Assembly (NCBI RefSeq): GCF_001687325.1
Contig: NZ_LZRD01000010.1
Span: 186,001-250,000, forward strand
Reading direction: 5' to 3'
Length of the DNA stretch: 64,000 nt
From: Streptomyces sp. PTY087I2
GTDB lineage: Bacteria > Actinomycetota > Actinomycetes > Streptomycetales > Streptomycetaceae
Shown here: positions 8,888 to 18,965 of the stretch, one piece after another
How positions within the stretch are numbered: position 1 is the stretch's first letter
How the letters are laid out: every line of letters starts with the position of its first letter
The notes under the pieces: model-generated
Database searches by the model: none
What the model saw: only the letters and a program-made list of their open reading frames with translations
Told to the model about the DNA's origin: nothing
Position numbers and translations under genes: made by a program

Positions 8888-9192
8888 CGGACCTGCGTCC
8901 CCAGCGTCGAGAAGAACGCCACCACGCCATTGGCCGCACCCAACAGGAGGGCGGCACCGGAGCTGACCAGGACGCCCTTCTTACCGTTTGCCTCCGCCTG
9001 GTGCCCGCCCGAGTGATGGCCCCAGGCCCACACGCCCGCACTGACGGCGAGAGCGCCGACCACGGCGATGAGGCCGAAGAGGTTGATCGAGCCCATCACC
9101 TGCTTGAGCACGCTGAGGCCCGGCAGCCCGCCCTCGTTCGGCTTGATCCCGGGATCGTAGGCGAGCTGAAAGACCTGCTCAGCGAGATACAT
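8884..9192 (-). CDS. Small two-helix membrane protein (DUF6112-like, VirB2-like position)
   Basis: A 102-residue protein with two membrane helices (about 38-57 and 75-95) separated by a small polar loop (GHHSGGHQAEANGKKG). There is no cleavable signal peptide. This two-helix pattern is that of TrbC/VirB2 pilin-like subunits. In actinobacterial conjugation clusters the equivalent gene is annotated DUF6112. It is translationally coupled to the VirB8-like gene (four-base overlap) and follows the cell-wall hydrolase gene. It could form or line the transfer channel, which is inferred from position and topology only. Confidence 0.7.
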   Translation of the reverse strand: MYLAEQVFQLAYDPGIKPNEGGLPGLSVLKQVMGSINLFGLIAVVGALAVSAGVWAWGHHSGGHQAEANGKKGVLVSSGAALLLGAANGVVAFFSTLGTQVR

Positions 9193-9284
9193 GGAGAACT
9201 CCAGTTCGATTTACTGCACGCCGAAGCCCATGAGGGCGGAGCGGCGCCACGAGAAGAGAGAAGGGGGGAGGGGGGAAGCGCCGG

Positions 9285-10427
9285 TCAGAGGACTCGGCGG
9301 GCCGCGAGGATCTGCGGCTTCCAGGACGCGAGGGTCGAGATGCGGACCACGTCGCCGGTGCGCGGGGCGTGGACGATCAGGCCCTGCCCGATCGCCATAC
9401 CGACGTGCTCGGGGGCGGCGGCCGTCCCCCGGGTGAAGAGCAGGTCACCCGGCCGAAGGCCGTCGACCGACACCGCCTTGCCTTCCTTGACCTGGGCGTA
9501 TGTGGTCCGCGTCAAGGTCACCCCGGCGGCCTTGTACGCGCCCTGCATCAGGGAGGAGCAGTCGCACCGGCCCATCGGGTTCTCGCCGTGGGAGTCAGTA
9601 CAGCTCCCGCCCCACTGGTACGGCGTGCCGAGCTGGCCGAGCGCCCACCGGATCGCCGTACGGACCTTCGGCGGAGCGTCGGCGGGGATCTCGTACTCGT
9701 CCGGCACCTTGCCGACCGGGATGGTGCCGAAGCCGGTCCCGTTCCCGTCCGCCGAACAGCCGCCCGACGTACCGAGGGAGGGATCGGTGCCGTCCGGGCC
9801 GGACGGTGAGGGACTCGGTGATGCTTCACCGGCCTTCGGCAGCAGGGGCGCGATCGCCTTCTGCAGGGCGGTGGCCAGCGGCTCCCACTTCGCGTACGCG
9901 TCCGAAAAACCCGACTTCTGCACCGCCTGGGCGGCCTGGGTGACGGACAGGGACTCCCAGCCCGAGACCTTCTTGAGCCCCTCGTAGAACTTGGTGCTGG
10001 CGTACACCGGGTCGAGGATCTGGTTTGCCGTGCCCCAGCCCATCGACGGCCGCTGCTGGAACAACCCCAGGCTGTCGCGGTCGCCGTACGTCAAGTTCCG
10101 CAGGGTGCTTTCCTGCAGGGCGGTCGCCAGGGCCACGATCTGCCCCCGCACCGGGACGTTCATGGCGACGCCGGTGGCCTGGATCGTCTTGGCGTGAGGC
10201 ACCTGCTCGGCCGGGGCGTCCAGACCCGGCACGGAGACCGAGCCCTTGTCGCCGCCCTTCAGGATGGCCTTCACCTGCTTGGCGACGGCGGTGGCGTCCA
10301 CAGCCTGTGCACCATCGGTCGCGCAGGAGGCCGAGGCGTTCCCGGCCGCGTAGGCGAGGACCGGAGCGGCGAGCAGCAGCGGACCGGTCGCACAGAGCCC
10401 GATGACGGCTCCGGTGGTCTTCTTCAT
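9285..10427 (-). CDS. Secreted bifunctional cell-wall hydrolase (lysozyme-like + NlpC/P60)
   Basis: A 380-residue exported protein, first gene of the conjugation operon. It has a signal peptide (1-28, MKKTTGAVIGL through LAYAAG). A glycan-cleaving-like domain (about 75-195) contains ALQESTLRNLTYGDRDSLGL and FQQRPSMGWG. A Pro/Ser linker follows, then an NlpC/P60 peptidase (about 250-380). The peptidase Cys is in RCDCSSLMQ (C290) and the His in PEHVGMAIG (H341). It would open peptidoglycan for the transfer channel, the VirB1-like role. About 90 bases separate it from the next gene, and the promoter must lie within the roughly 560-base region upstream. Confidence 0.85.
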   Translation of the reverse strand: MKKTTGAVIGLCATGPLLLAAPVLAYAAGNASASCATDGAQAVDATAVAKQVKAILKGGDKGSVSVPGLDAPAEQVPHAKTIQATGVAMNVPVRGQIVALATALQESTLRNLTYGDRDSLGLFQQRPSMGWGTANQILDPVYASTKFYEGLKKVSGWESLSVTQAAQAVQKSGFSDAYAKWEPLATALQKAIAPLLPKAGEASPSPSPSGPDGTDPSLGTSGGCSADGNGTGFGTIPVGKVPDEYEIPADAPPKVRTAIRWALGQLGTPYQWGGSCTDSHGENPMGRCDCSSLMQGAYKAAGVTLTRTTYAQVKEGKAVSVDGLRPGDLLFTRGTAAAPEHVGMAIGQGLIVHAPRTGDVVRISTLASWKPQILAARRVL

Positions 10428-10987
10428 CGCCGCCGCCGTTCACCGAGGCGGCGGTGCCGGCCGGGTGACGGCGACGGATCGGGGCGCGGGCGTATCAGGG
10501 CATGCTGCATCGCAGCGGCTCCTCGTGTTCGTAGGAGACGCGGTGCCGACTTCTCGTGCAAAGCCGTCGGCACCGCGCCGATGTGCATCCGCCGCTCGGG
10601 CGGGCCCGGGTCAGGGGAGTTGGTAGCTCCCGGACGCCGGTCTCAGATCAGGCGCGGCAGCCAGCCGCGCTCGTAATCTCAGGCAGTACACGAGGGCCTC
10701 CGGACGGCAGGGGAAACGCGTGGGCAACGTGGCTTCCGTCTTGCTCGGTTGGACGAGACAGCACGGATAAGTACAGGTCAGCAGGGGTCGAGCGGGGCTC
10801 TGTCCCGGTGACACGGCGAGACAGTAGACCGGGATTCCGGCCGCACCAAACGACTCCCGCACCGGGGCCCGCGTCGTTAGGTCCAGCCGGATTTTGCCTC
10901 TAACCTTCGGCACAACCCCGCCCCGGAAGACCGTCGTTGAGCGCTGTCCGGAGCGGGACCGGACCCGCTATGCCTGAAAGAGGCCCC
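10428..10987. other. Divergent intergenic region with a hairpin, no gene seen
   Basis: This 560-base stretch separates the minus-strand conjugation operon from the plus-strand methyltransferase and should hold both promoters. An 11-base perfect inverted repeat, GCGGTGCCGAC (10540-10550) and GTCGGCACCGC (10566-10576), lies about 115 bases upstream of the hydrolase start. It could be a leader hairpin or an operator. A second short palindrome-like stretch (CGCGGCAGCCAGCCGCG) lies near 10653. Open frames here have no recognisable features. I found no clear -35/-10 pair by eye. Confidence 0.5.
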
Positions 10988-11734
10988 ATGACCTACACGC
11001 TGCACCGAGGCGACGCCCTGACCGTCCTGAAGTCCCTCCCGGACGAGAGCGTCAACGCGGTGATCACCGATCCGCCGTACAACAGCGGCGGACGCGCGAG
11101 CGCGGACCGCACCGGCCGTACGGCGAGGGCGAAGTACGTCACCAGCAACTCGGCCCACGACCTCGCCGACTTCCCGGGCGAGAACCGCGATCAGCGCTCG
11201 TACCGCTCCTGGCTGACCGAGCTGCTGACCGAGGCATACCGGGCCTCGACCGAGCACGCGGTCGCCGTCGTCTTCTCCGACTGGCGCCAGGAACCGACCA
11301 CGTCCGACGCCCTCCAGATGGCCGGGTGGACCTGGAGCGGCACCATCCCATGGATCAAGCCCGCCAGCCGCCCCCGCAAGGGCGGCTTCAAGCAGTCCGC
11401 CGAGTTCATCACCTGGGGCGTCAAGGGCAGCCTCGACCGGACCCGCGACCTCTACCTCCCCGGCCACTTCATCGCCTCCCAGCCCCGGAAGGGCCGGGTC
11501 CACATCACCCAGAAGCCCGTCGAAGTCATGCAGCAGCTCGTCCAGATCTGTCCCGAAGGCGGTACCGTCCTCGACCCGTTCACTGGCAGCGGCTCCACAG
11601 GCGTCGCGGCCCTGCGCGAAGGCCGCCGCTTCGTGGGCATCGAGCTGTCCTCGCACTACGCCGACGTCGCCGAGCAGCGGCTGCGCGCCGAGCTGACGAA
11701 GGACGACTTCGACCTGGCCGGACCGGAGGCATGA
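10988..11734 (+). CDS. Beta-class site-specific DNA methyltransferase
   Basis: A 248-residue S-adenosylmethionine-dependent DNA methyltransferase acting on adenine-N6 or cytosine-N4. The catalytic motif IV DPPY is at residues 28-31 (VITDPPYNSGG). The cofactor motif I comes late, as DPFTGSGSTG (about 196-205). This order (DPPY first, FxGxG last) defines the beta group, which includes CcrM/HinfI-type enzymes. ATG 10988 is preferred over upstream in-frame starts because GAAAGAGG precedes it and the conserved YTLHRGDAL sequence begins directly after it. It is convergent with a PD-(D/E)xK nuclease across a strong terminator, so it may belong to a restriction-like pair, or be a solitary element-borne methylase. 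Confidence 0.85.
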   Translation: MTYTLHRGDALTVLKSLPDESVNAVITDPPYNSGGRASADRTGRTARAKYVTSNSAHDLADFPGENRDQRSYRSWLTELLTEAYRASTEHAVAVVFSDWRQEPTTSDALQMAGWTWSGTIPWIKPASRPRKGGFKQSAEFITWGVKGSLDRTRDLYLPGHFIASQPRKGRVHITQKPVEVMQQLVQICPEGGTVLDPFTGSGSTGVAALREGRRFVGIELSSHYADVAEQRLRAELTKDDFDLAGPEA

Positions 11735-11785
11735 TCATGAGAGTCGAGAGAGCCCGGGGCCGCCGGACCGCAGACGCAGAAGCCG

Positions 11786-11828
11786 AAGGGCGGCTGGAGC
11801 ATCGAGAACCGATGCTCCAGCCGCCCTT
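11786..11828. terminator. Bidirectional hairpin terminator
   Basis: A perfect 19-base stem (11786-11804 with 11810-11828) closes on a 5-base loop between the convergent methyltransferase and nuclease genes. It has A/T bases at both feet (AAGGGCGG and CCGCCCTT) and can serve either strand. Confidence 0.85.
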
Positions 11829-11836
11829 CTCCTGCG

Positions 11837-12775
11837 TCAGGCCGCCTCGAACGCCCGCCGGATCAACGGCGCCGCCTTCTCCAGGTCCGCCGCTGAGGCG
11901 AGGCGCACCTCCAGGTCCCCGGTCCCCAGGTGTCCGATACCGCGCATGTCCCGGGTAAAGCCCTCCTCCAGCTCGACCGAGTACGGGTCGAGTCTGAAGT
12001 AGACCAGGATCGCCTCGTGCTTCGGGCGGAACAGCACCGACGCAACGTTCACCAGTCGGCGGTAGGCGATGTAGTGCCGCAACGGCGCCACCTCCACCTC
12101 GCCCCACGCCGTGAGCGCCTCGTCCACCTCCGCGTACAGATCCTGCAGGCACTCCGGCACGAGGCCGGCACCCGCCGGCGACGGAGCCGCCGGTGTCGCC
12201 GTCGCGCTGCCGACCGCCCGCTCCCGCTCCCGGGTCCGCCGGGACGAAGCACCAATTGGGAAGCCGGGCGAGGAGTCGACGAGCAACAGGCTGAGCAGGC
12301 CGCCCTCGAAGACCCGGTAGCGCACCAGGTCGATCCGCTCGGACAACCGCTGCACAGCCACCCGGTCGTGGTGCGAGAAGTCGGCCGCGACGCAGACCAT
12401 CCGCGGACGACGCCAATCGATCGACTCGGCGGCCTCCGCCCCCAACACCTTCCGCACCAGCGCCTCGAACTCGTGGTGAGCCGACTCCAGCCAGGACAGG
12501 TACGAGACAGCCTGCGACAAGACCCCGCTGTCGGAGCCCTTCTTGAACTCGATCACCACCGGGCTGCCGTTCTCGTCCAACCCCAGGGTGTCGATCCGCC
12601 CCCGGTGCCACGGACCGGTCGGGTACTCCGACGCCAGGAACCGGATGCCGAGCATCTGCTCCAAACTGCCCTCCACCCGCCGCTGCAGCTCCACCTCCAG
12701 CGCCACCGTCGAACCGGACAGCTCGACGTCCCGACCATCGGCGGCAAGCCGGAACAGCTTCATGTTCGTGGCCAT
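11837..12775 (-). CDS. PD-(D/E)xK nuclease-like protein with DUF5655-type C-terminal domain
   Basis: A 312-residue protein with two parts. Residues 1-170 resemble DUF91/NucS-like nucleases. The catalytic pattern is D62 (GRIDTLGLD), E76 and K78 (VVIEFKKG), followed by QAVSYLSWL, a typical Gln-containing helix of PD-(D/E)xK folds. Residues about 190-312 match the DUF5655 pattern (LRHYIAYRRLVNVASVLF, then ILVYFRLDP). Such proteins are annotated as possible endonucleases, but their substrate is unknown to me. It faces the beta-class methyltransferase tail to tail, which makes a restriction-modification or DNA-protection pairing worth testing. The start ATG 12775 lacks a strong ribosome site. Confidence 0.7.
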   Translation of the reverse strand: MATNMKLFRLAADGRDVELSGSTVALEVELQRRVEGSLEQMLGIRFLASEYPTGPWHRGRIDTLGLDENGSPVVIEFKKGSDSGVLSQAVSYLSWLESAHHEFEALVRKVLGAEAAESIDWRRPRMVCVAADFSHHDRVAVQRLSERIDLVRYRVFEGGLLSLLLVDSSPGFPIGASSRRTRERERAVGSATATPAAPSPAGAGLVPECLQDLYAEVDEALTAWGEVEVAPLRHYIAYRRLVNVASVLFRPKHEAILVYFRLDPYSVELEEGFTRDMRGIGHLGTGDLEVRLASAADLEKAAPLIRRAFEAA

Positions 12776-13333
12776 CTACCCCTCCCGTGATATCCACAGG
12801 ACAGAATCAAAATCGGCCTGCCGATATTCCGTGACTGTGCCCTGAGCTCGCGGCAACAGCGGTGAGTGGACTCCAACTGGTGGAAATACGCGAAGGCTTC
12901 CCCCAGCCCTGGGCGAGCTCGGCTGCCGTAGCCAGCGGGCTGGAGCTGCAGCCTGCTCACTCGGCCGCGTCTGGCTGGGCATGCCGGGGAAGCTGTGCGG
13001 TTTCGTCCGTGGAAGAAGCGTGATCGATCGGCATGTCACGCTCTGCTGACTTGCATCAGTGCAGGGTCCTGCCGCCGGGCGTGCAAAAGAGGACTGACGG
13101 CAGGACCACACTTTCAGAAGGCCATCAAGTCGGCGCTCCAGACGTTGGGGCAGCGAGTTTACGCGCACCCCAGCTGGCCTGGAGTCTTGGGTTCACCGCA
13201 CCCGGAGCGTGCTCTCTGTGATTACGGACACTCTGGGGGTCGCGCTACTTCCTGTAGCCGCCACCGAGCTGGTCGTTTTTGTTCGCCTGCTGTGGCCGCG
13301 TTGTCGCCCATATGCGACCACGCCAGCCTTGCG
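12776..13333. other. Long non-coding stretch with a hairpin, no gene recognised
   Basis: About 550 bases between the nuclease start and the kdp regulatory region. Open frames on both strands are short and carry no recognisable domain. They may be decayed coding sequence. A 10-base inverted repeat GGTCCTGCCG (13065-13074) and CGGCAGGACC (13098-13107) with a 23-base loop is the only structure I see. The base composition is somewhat less GC-rich than the flanking genes. Confidence 0.4.
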
Positions 13334-13385
13334 GCGTATGGACGCCGTTAAAGGACCAGGCTGCGACGCATGGATTCCGTTAAGG
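13334..13385 (+). promoter_or_regulatory. Tandem direct repeat upstream of kdp (candidate KdpE site)
   Basis: Two copies of the pattern CGYATGGAYKCCGTTAA occur with matching ATGGA cores at 13338-13342 and 13370-13374. They are 32 bases apart, close to three helical turns. They lie about 110 bases upstream of the first small gene of the kdp operon. Tandem repeats on one helix face are the usual layout of OmpR-family response-regulator sites, and KdpE is encoded in this operon. Binding is an inference. Confidence 0.45.
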
Positions 13386-13492
13386 CTGGTTCGGCCCGCG
13401 TAAGAGCGTCGTCAAGACCTATCGGTTTTCCGCCAGACATGCGGTTCCCTCAGGATGTCCGTTTCTATCCGAGCCTCTTCTAGGAGTCTGCG

Positions 13493-13576
13493 ATGGCCGA
13501 TCTGGCCTTCGTCGTCGCCACGGTCGCGATATTCGCGCTGGTGGTCTTCATAGCCAAGGGGGTGGCGAAGCTGTGA
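13493..13576 (+). CDS. 27-residue membrane peptide heading the kdp operon
   Basis: A 27-residue frame starting ATG 13493 after TAGGAGT (a good ribosome site, 13481-13487). It encodes a single hydrophobic helix ([19 protein letters not shown]) followed by a short basic end (AKGVAKL). Its TGA stop overlaps the GTG start of kdpF, so the two are translationally coupled. It is not KdpF, which follows. Its position, ribosome site and coupling argue that it is a real gene. Possible roles are stabilising the Kdp complex, as KdpF does, or tuning translation of kdpF. No family is recognised. Confidence 0.6.
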   Translation: MADLAFVVATVAIFALVVFIAKGVAKL

Positions 13577-13662
13577 CTGCCGAAAATGTCGTCGGTCTCA
13601 TCGTGGCTGTTGCCCTGCTGGGGTACCTCGTCCTCGCCCTCATCAAGCCGGAGAGGTTCTGA
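13573..13662 (+). CDS. kdpF: K+-transporting ATPase subunit F
   Basis: A 29-residue single-helix peptide starting GTG 13573, overlapping the upstream stop. The helix ([19 protein letters not shown]) ends in the conserved KdpF tail KPERF. KdpF is a lipid-like stabiliser of the KdpABC high-affinity potassium pump in the cytoplasmic membrane. The stop lies 8 bases before the kdpA ATG. Its length and C-terminal Arg-Phe match the family. A second KdpF-like peptide is encoded at 23737-23826 next to trkH. Confidence 0.85.
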   Translation: MTAENVVGLIVAVALLGYLVLALIKPERF

Positions 13663-13670
13663 GCACGGAT

Positions 13671-15331
13671 ATGAGCCCCGTTCTTGCTGACGTGCTCCAG
13701 GTGTCCGCGCTAGTCGGCGCGCTCGCTCTGGTGCACCGTCCCTTCGGCGACTACATGGCCGCTGTCTTCTCCTCCGGCAAGCACCTGCGGATAGAGAAGT
13801 GGATCTATCGCTCGGTGGGTGCGAACCCGGACGCAGCCATGCGCTGGCCCGCCTATCTGCGTGGCGTTCTGGCGTTCTCCGCCGTGAGCGTCCTGTTCCT
13901 CTACCTGATCCTGCGGGTACAGGACAAGCTGCCGCTCTCGCTCGGATTCGCGGCGATCACCCCGGACCAGGCGTTCAACACTGCAGCCTCGTTCGTGTCG
14001 AACACGAACTGGCAGTCCTACTCCGGTGAGTCGGCCATGGGCCACGTCGCCCAGACCGGCGGCCTGGCGGTGCAGAACTTCGTCTCCGCTGCCGTCGGCA
14101 TCGCGGTCGCGGTCGCGCTGGTCCGCGGTTTCGCCCGGTCCCGTACCGGAGAGCTGGGCAACTTCTGGGCCGACCTGGTCCGTGGAGTCGTCCGCATCCT
14201 GATCCCGATCTCGGTGGGCGCGGCGATCCTGCTGGTCGCTACCGGCGCCGTCCAGAACTTCGCCGGCATCCACGAGATCACCACGGTCACCGGGCAGACT
14301 CAGTCCATCAGCCCTGGTGCGGTCGCCTCGCAGGAGGCCATCAAGGATCTGGGTACCAATGGCGGCGGTTACTTCAACGCCAACTCCTCCCACCCCTTCG
14401 AGAACCCCAACGGCTTCTCCAACCTTCTGACGATCTTCCTGCTCCTGGTCATCCCGTTCTCGCTGCCGCGCACCTTCGGCAAGATGGTCGGCAGCGTCCG
14501 GCAGGGCTACGCGATCGTCGGGGCGATGGCGACCATCTGGTTCGTCGGCGTGGTTCTCGCGACCTGGATCGAGTACGCACACCCCGGTACCGCCTCACAG
14601 CTGGCGGGCGGCGCGATGGAGGGCAAGGAACAGCGGTTCGGCGAGGGGGCGTCATCCCTGTTCGCGGTCTCCACGACCATGACCTCCACCGGTTCGGTCA
14701 ACTCGTTCCACGACTCCTACAGCGGGCTGTCGGGTGGTGTGCTGCTGCTGGGCATGATGCTGGGCGAGATCGCGCCCGGCGGTGTCGGCTCCGGCCTGTA
14801 CGGCATGTTGATCATGGCTATCATCGCGGTGTTCATCGCCGGTCTGATGGTCGGCCGTACGCCGGAGTACCTGGGCAAGAAGATCGGCACCCGCGAGATC
14901 AAGCTCGCGGCCTGCTACATCCTGATCACACCGGCTCTGGTGCTGATCGGTACGGCGCTCGCGATGGCCACCGGCCATGGCGAGTCCTCCATGACCAACA
15001 CGGGGGCTCACGGGTTCTCCGAGGTCTTGTACGCCTATACCTCTGCCTCCAACAACAACGGGTCCGCCTTCGCCGGTTTCGGGGCCAACACGCCGTACCA
15101 CAACACCGCGCTGGGGTTGTGCATGCTGCTCGGGCGTTTCCTGCCGATGGTGTTCGTCCTCGCGCTGGCGGGGTCGCTCGCGGAGCAGAAGCCCGTCCCC
15201 GAGTCCGCAGGCACCCTGCGGACGGAGAAGCCCCTGTTCACCGGGCTTCTCGTAGGCACCATCATGATCATCACCGGTCTGACCTTCTTCCCGGCCCTAG
15301 CGCTGGGCCCGCTCGCCGAAGGGCTCGCGGC

Positions 15332-15335
<4 letters not shown>
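13671..15335 (+). CDS. kdpA: K+-transporting ATPase subunit A
   Basis: A 554-residue polytopic subunit that binds and conducts K+ in the KdpFABC pump. It has the superfamily-of-K-transporters layout with about ten membrane helices. Selectivity-filter-like stretches are [14 protein letters not shown] (about 108-121), [19 protein letters not shown] (about 226-244), [12 protein letters not shown] (about 336-347) and [13 protein letters not shown] (about 459-471). Full length for the family. It overlaps kdpB by four bases (ATGA at 15332), so the ratio of the two subunits is probably kept by coupled translation. Confidence 0.95.
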
Positions 15336-17476
<2,141 letters not shown>

Positions 17477-17482
17477 TCGGCT

Positions 17483-18094
17483 ATGAACAACTCCCTGGCA
17501 AACACGGGACGCCTGGTCTGGTCCGCGCTGCGCATGCTGCTCGTCCTCACGGTCGTGACCGGCATCGTCTACCCGCTCGCGGTCACCGGCGTAGCCCAGG
17601 GCCTCTTCCACGACAACGCCAACGGCTCGATCGTGAAGACCGACGGCAAGGAGGTCGGTTCCGAGCTGATCGGCCAGACCTGGAACGTCGAAGGCGCGGA
17701 CGAACCGGATCCGAAGTGGTTCCAGCCCAGGCCCTCGAACAGTGGATACGACCCGCTGGCCACCGGCTCCAGCCAGCTCGGAGCCTCCGACGCCAAACTG
17801 ACCAAGATGGTCGGGGACGCCAAGAAGCAGGTCGCCGCCTTCAACGGTGTCCCGGAGTCCGAGGTACCGAAGGACGCGGTCACCGGTTCGGCCTCGGCGA
17901 TCGATCCTCACATCTCCCCGGAGTACGCGGAGATCCAGATCAGGCGCGTGGCCAAGGCCAACGGCCTGACCGGTCAGCAGGTTGCCCGGCTTGTCGAGGA
18001 CCACACCGAGGGCCGTACCGCAGGCTTCCTCGGACAGCCGCACGTCAACGTCCTGAAACTGAACCTGGCGCTGAAGGACCTGACCACACGTTGA
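17483..18094 (+). CDS. kdpC: K+-transporting ATPase subunit C
   Basis: A 203-residue subunit with one N-terminal membrane helix (about 12-35, RMLLVLTVVTGIVYPLAVTG). An extracytoplasmic domain follows with the family's conserved FQPRPSNSGYDP and SGSASAIDPHISPEYA-type stretches, the DPHIS motif and GRTAGFLGQPHVNVLKLNLAL near the end. KdpC assists ATP use and assembly of KdpFABC. It starts six bases after kdpB. A 13-base hairpin downstream separates it from the regulatory genes kdpE and kdpD. Confidence 0.95.
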   Translation: MNNSLANTGRLVWSALRMLLVLTVVTGIVYPLAVTGVAQGLFHDNANGSIVKTDGKEVGSELIGQTWNVEGADEPDPKWFQPRPSNSGYDPLATGSSQLGASDAKLTKMVGDAKKQVAAFNGVPESEVPKDAVTGSASAIDPHISPEYAEIQIRRVAKANGLTGQQVARLVEDHTEGRTAGFLGQPHVNVLKLNLALKDLTTR

Positions 18095-18114
18095 CGATCT
18101 TGTTGGCAGAACAC

Positions 18115-18156
18115 GGGGAACTGCCGGTCGGGAGCATCGACGGCCGGCAGTTCCCC
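18115..18156 (+). terminator. Hairpin between kdpC and kdpE
   Basis: A perfect 13-base stem, GGGGAACTGCCGG (18115-18127) with CCGGCAGTTCCCC (18144-18156), and a 16-base loop, 20 bases after kdpC. No U-run follows, as is usual in Streptomyces. It may end most kdpFABC transcripts or attenuate read-through into kdpE and kdpD. Confidence 0.7.
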
Positions 18157-18203
18157 GGTGCATACCGACTCCGTCACGGACGACATGAAAGGTGACACCG
18201 CTG

Positions 18204-18908
18204 ATGACTCGGGTACTGGTGGTCGAGGACGAGTCGCCGCTCGTCAGAGCTCTGACGATCAATCTCCAGGCGCGTTCCTACGCAGTTGACGCGGCTCCTG
18301 ACGGGACCACCGCGCTGCTGCTCGCTGCTGAGCGGAGACCGGACGTCGTCCTGATCGACCTCGGCCTGCCCGACATGGACGGCATTGAGGTGATCAAGTC
18401 ACTGCGTGCCTGGACGCGTGTGCCCCTGGTCGTTCTGTCGGCCCGGGGCACCTCGCACGAGAAGGTCGAGGCGTTCGAAGCGGGCGCGGACGACTACATC
18501 ACCAAGCCGTTCGACATGGCCGAGCTTCTTGCCCGGCTACGCGCTGCCGTACGGCGCAGTACGGGCGAAGGCGCAGACGGCGTGCTCCCACTTGGTGAGC
18601 CGGAAATGCTCACGGTAACCACACCGGACTTCACGGTCGACCTGGTGGCCAAGAAAGTCCGGCGGAATGACGAATCCGTCCGCCTGACCCCGACGGAATG
18701 GCACCTGCTGGAGATCCTTGTCCGAAGCCCAGGGCAGCTGATCAGTCAGCGTCAATTGCTGGACGAGGTTTGGGGGCCCGGATTGGCCGCCCGGACGAAC
18801 TATCTGCGCGTCTACATGGCGCAGCTCAGGCGCAAACTAGAAAGGGACCCCTCACACCCCCGGTACCTGATCACGGAACCGGGCATGGGATATCGCTTCG
18901 AGGGCTGA
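18204..18908 (+). CDS. kdpE: KdpE-type OmpR-family response regulator
   Basis: A 234-residue regulator. The receiver domain (about 1-118) has acidic residues VVEDE, the phospho-acceptor Asp in VVLIDLGLPDMDG and Lys in ITKPFD. The winged-helix DNA-binding domain (about 135-232) contains RLTPTEWHLLEIL and TNYLRVYMAQLRRKLE. It would activate kdpFABC under K+ limitation once phosphorylated by KdpD. ATG 18204 is preferred over GTG 18192 because the GAAAGG ribosome site overlaps the latter. The order kdpE then kdpD is the reverse of the common enteric kdpDE arrangement. Confidence 0.9.
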   Translation: MTRVLVVEDESPLVRALTINLQARSYAVDAAPDGTTALLLAAERRPDVVLIDLGLPDMDGIEVIKSLRAWTRVPLVVLSARGTSHEKVEAFEAGADDYITKPFDMAELLARLRAAVRRSTGEGADGVLPLGEPEMLTVTTPDFTVDLVAKKVRRNDESVRLTPTEWHLLEILVRSPGQLISQRQLLDEVWGPGLAARTNYLRVYMAQLRRKLERDPSHPRYLITEPGMGYRFEG

Positions 18909-18965
18909 TCGGGCTTTTTCAGTCCTTCCACGGAATCATCTGCTTCAAGGCGAAAGATCGCACAC

